The position numbers and the translations under genes were made by a program. A model generated the notes under the pieces. The model searched no databases. It was not told the origin of the DNA and was given only the letters and a program-made list of their open reading frames with translations. Source: a virus. From it: a stretch of 21,888 nt of DNA. The DNA is taken from IMG/VR virus record IMGVR_UViG_3300038701_002631, positions 1 to 21,888 of that record, one strand, 5' to 3'. This document shows, piece after piece, positions 19,895 through 21,888 of this stretch (the first letter of the stretch is position 1; every line of letters starts with the position of its first letter).

Positions 19895-20123
19895 CGGCGC
19901 GCCTCACGGTCTGGCGTGTGATGGCGGCGTCGGCGCCCGCCTGGACTCCTGCGAGCGCGACCAGGCCGCCCACGGCGATGGCGCCCTCGACGCTCCCGTG
20001 TAGGGTGAGGCCGATCACCCCGCCCATGCCTATGAGCGCGAGCAGGAACTTGCGAGAGAGCAGGTTGAGAAGGCGGTCGCCAGCGCGCGCGCGCCAGCTC
20101 CGCTCGGGTGTGTGCTCGGTCAT
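19887..20123 (-). CDS. Holin-like small membrane protein
   Basis: ATG 20123 overlaps the endolysin stop (ATGA). The 78-residue product has a basic N-terminus (MTEHTPERSWRARAGDRLLN) and two closely spaced hydrophobic segments, FLLALIGMGGVIGLTL and AIAVGGLVALAGVQAGADAA, joined by a short turn, with a charged C-terminus. Size, topology and direct coupling to the endolysin suit a holin that permeabilises the inner membrane. The family was not identified. Confidence 0.65.
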   Translation of the reverse strand: MTEHTPERSWRARAGDRLLNLLSRKFLLALIGMGGVIGLTLHGSVEGAIAVGGLVALAGVQAGADAAITRQTVRRADE

Positions 20124-21082
20124 AGGTCGAGTCCTCCCACGAAGGTCACCCACCATGGCGACCGGTTGTAGACACGCCATCGGCGCGGCCTGCGCGCCTC
20201 GGGCAAGGTGTTGATGAGGTCGTTGACGTCGAGGCGCCCGCCGCGCGCGGCCTGCCTCATGCGCTTGCGACACCCGCCACCGCCGTACTGGACGGCGATG
20301 TCGAAGATGACGGCGAGCGTGGCGGCGTCCTTGACCCTGAGCTCGTTGGCGAGTTCGAGTTGGGGCCGCATGTAGACCTCGATGGCCACCCGCTCGAGGG
20401 TGCGCGCGGCGAGTTCGGTGCGCGCGAGCGCGCGCAGGCGATCGACCCATGGGTCTTCCCACAGGTCGGCGCCGTCGACGGGTCTCACCCGCGCCGAGCG
20501 CTTGCCAGGACCCTCACCGGACACCACGCGGCGTGACCTGCCGCCACGGTTCGTGAGCTCGACGATGTGCGAGGCACGCTCCCCGAGGTGTTCCTCGACG
20601 GTGGCGCGGTCCTGCACCCACATCAGCTTGAGCCACAACCCGAGGTTGCCGCCGTCCTGAGTGACCTGAATGCGCCCGAGCGAGAGGCCGACGTGCGTAC
20701 CGCCGTCGGGCTGGTGCTTGCTCGCCCAGTGGATGCGTTCGTCGGTGTCGAATCGCCCCTCGTACTCACCGTCACGGTTGGCGGCGTCGTCGCGCCCGCC
20801 CGACTCGTGCTGAATGGTCGGGCGCGCGAGTTCGAGGACGCCCAGGTCGGTCAGAACGCGTTGCTCGGCCCACTGCACGCCGAGCACGCGGCGCGTCGCT
20901 GGCCCCGCCTTGCCATCCGGGTCGAGCCCGTGGCCATCCTGCCAGGCGGCGAGCGCGGCGCACGTGAGCGGACCCCACTCGCCGTCCACCTTCGTGAGCA
21001 CTTCGGCCTGAAGGCGTCGCACGGTCTCGTTGGGGTAGCGCTGGTGCTGGTTGTACCTGATGGCCTTTTCCCACCTGCTCAT
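20120..21082 (-). CDS. Endolysin: peptidoglycan-binding domain plus lysozyme-like domain
   Basis: ATG 21082 follows GGAGGGTGAG. The 320-residue protein begins with a PG_binding_1-type domain (about 18-68: VRRLQAEVLTKVDGEWGPLT, CAALAAWQDGHGLDPDGKAG). A lysozyme-superfamily catalytic domain follows: IQHESGG places a likely catalytic Glu at 93, and GLSLGRIQVTQDGGNLG (about 132-148) corresponds to the conserved GxxQ strand of lytic enzymes. YGGGGCRKRM lies further on. There is no signal peptide, so it needs a holin for release. Cleavage specificity cannot be read from sequence. It is flanked on both sides by small membrane proteins and coupled to the holin-like gene. Confidence 0.78.
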   Translation of the reverse strand: MSRWEKAIRYNQHQRYPNETVRRLQAEVLTKVDGEWGPLTCAALAAWQDGHGLDPDGKAGPATRRVLGVQWAEQRVLTDLGVLELARPTIQHESGGRDDAANRDGEYEGRFDTDERIHWASKHQPDGGTHVGLSLGRIQVTQDGGNLGLWLKLMWVQDRATVEEHLGERASHIVELTNRGGRSRRVVSGEGPGKRSARVRPVDGADLWEDPWVDRLRALARTELAARTLERVAIEVYMRPQLELANELRVKDAATLAVIFDIAVQYGGGGCRKRMRQAARGGRLDVNDLINTLPEARRPRRWRVYNRSPWWVTFVGGLDL

Positions 21083-21083
21083 C

Positions 21084-21443
21084 TCACCCTCCTCGACTGA
21101 GGGGCCACAGCACGGCCCCGAGTACGGCGCCCACTGCGCCGAGAATCCACCACACCCACCAACCCGAGACACGCCGCCAGTCGAGCGCGCCGAGGACGAC
21201 TCCGCCGACGCCGAGCAGCCCGAGCACGTAGTCTGTCCAGGTCGGCCACCACTCAGGCATGACCGGCCCCCACCAGTGCCCAGCGAGCGCGAACCACGCG
21301 GGCGGGATGACCCACCAGCGCCGAGCCCACCTCCGCATGGTCTCGCTCACGGTGTCGCCCGGCGCATCGTTGCGTGAGGCGACCCACGTGTAGACCGAGA
21401 CGACGGCGACGGTGGCGACGATGAGTAGCTCGGTGGTCGTCAT
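21084..21443 (-). CDS. Trp-rich multi-pass membrane protein, 119 aa
   Basis: ATG 21443 overlaps the upstream stop (ATGA). Hydrophobic segments are LLIVATVAVVSVYTWVA, WWVIPPAWFALAGHWWGPV, YVLGLLGVGGVVLGAL and WWVWWILGAVGAVLGAVL, suggesting four helices with a striking number of Trp. It could be a second holin/antiholin. Its stop lies two bases before the endolysin ATG. Confidence 0.65.
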   Translation of the reverse strand: MTTTELLIVATVAVVSVYTWVASRNDAPGDTVSETMRRWARRWWVIPPAWFALAGHWWGPVMPEWWPTWTDYVLGLLGVGGVVLGALDWRRVSGWWVWWILGAVGAVLGAVLWPLSRGG

Positions 21444-21888
21444 GTCCCATCCCCCTCGACGACTTCGAGCTCGAGCGCGGCCGCCTGCTCGATGGCCTCG
21501 GCGCGCTCTCTCTCCGTGGCCTGCTCATCGGGTGTGCCCGAGAGCTCCGCCAACCCGAACGCCGTGAGCATGTCGCGCCAACTCAACAGCGCCTCCATCC
21601 CACCGGACTCGACGTCCCACCGCTGCGTGATGACGTATCCGACACCGCGCGTGCGGTTCTCGGAGTCGGCCTGTGTGGGGTAACGCACCCAGTGCAGCGG
21701 GGACCGATGGTCGACCGTCAACGGCGTCGACGGCGTCATGTCCTCCATGAGCAGCGAGAGGATGGGGCCATAGACGTCGGCGCGCGCCTCGGTAGAGCAG
21801 CCCCATGCGACGATGCGGCCGGGGAACCCGACGCGCTCGAGCGGACGATCGAGGCGCACGACGGGTCGCCCGTCGGCGAGCTTGCCGA
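21440..21888 (-). CDS. Unknown late protein, 5' end outside the window
   Basis: The frame is open to the right edge; a GTG at 21859 is internal-looking because coding character (GKLADGRPVVRLDRPLERVG) continues to base 21888. Visible sequence includes VAWGCSTEARADVYGPILSL, YVITQRWDVESGGMEALLSW and an acidic C-terminus (ERERAEAIEQAAALELEVVE). It sits at the junction between the off-window tail region and the lysis genes. No family was recognised. Confidence 0.65.
   Translation of the reverse strand, partial: GKLADGRPVVRLDRPLERVGFPGRIVAWGCSTEARADVYGPILSLLMEDMTPSTPLTVDHRSPLHWVRYPTQADSENRTRGVGYVITQRWDVESGGMEALLSWRDMLTAFGLAELSGTPDEQATERERAEAIEQAAALELEVVEGDGT

Overview
The window reads as part of the genome of a temperate, tailed, double-stranded DNA phage of a high-GC host. 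Most codons end in G or C, and genes overlap by ATGA or GTGA almost throughout. A Cys-rich lipoprotein and the GC content would suit a Myxococcota/deltaproteobacterial host, but that is a weak inference. The phage nature is secure: portal, large and small terminase subunits, an O/P-type replication pair, a divergent repressor/operator switch, an excisionase-like HTH gene, a tyrosine integrase, an att site made of a tRNA 3' end, and an endolysin with membrane proteins.

Layout. (a) 1-3410, mostly minus: portal (cut by the window edge), terL and terS, with a plus-strand lipoprotein gene inserted between terL and portal. (b) 3410-5789, minus: a tightly overlapping run of small genes, several beta-rich and some apparently paralogous, one resembling a doubled CsrA fold. 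(c) 5789-8910, minus: a DnaC-like helicase loader, a winged-helix initiator with six iteron-like repeats inside its gene (candidate origin), and a GIY-YIG (MUG113/T5orf172-type) protein. (d) 9050-9600: the switch. It has a minus-strand Cro/CI-like regulator with its own terminator, a 16-bp-arm operator, and a rightward promoter embedded in that operator. (e) 9600-16691, plus: a long early operon of mostly unrecognised, often coiled-coil proteins, ending in xis-like and int genes. (f) 16604-16844: attP, with a tRNA-Val(CAC) 3'-half core flanked by paired arm-type repeats. (g) 16845-18343: a lower-GC accessory module with a small acidic ORF and an SDH-type Clp-fold serine protease. (h) 18406-18788: two small plus ORFs. 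(i) 18785-21888, minus: the lysis end of the late operon (overlapping signal-peptide/TM genes, coiled-coil protein, holin-like proteins, endolysin) and a partial gene at the right edge.

Phage genes of late type lie on both sides of the att site, in the same orientation as terminase and portal. The window is therefore best read as an unintegrated or circularly permuted phage genome carrying attP, not as a prophage/host junction. In circular form the minus transcript would run replication, terminase, portal, (off the left edge: capsid and tail), (in at the right edge) and lysis, converging on the plus strand at 18785.

The observations most worth following are the iteron origin inside the initiator gene, the attP architecture, the embedded operator-promoter, the low-GC protease module with a homopolymer tract before its start codon, the doubled CsrA-like protein, and the reversed lipoprotein 'moron'.
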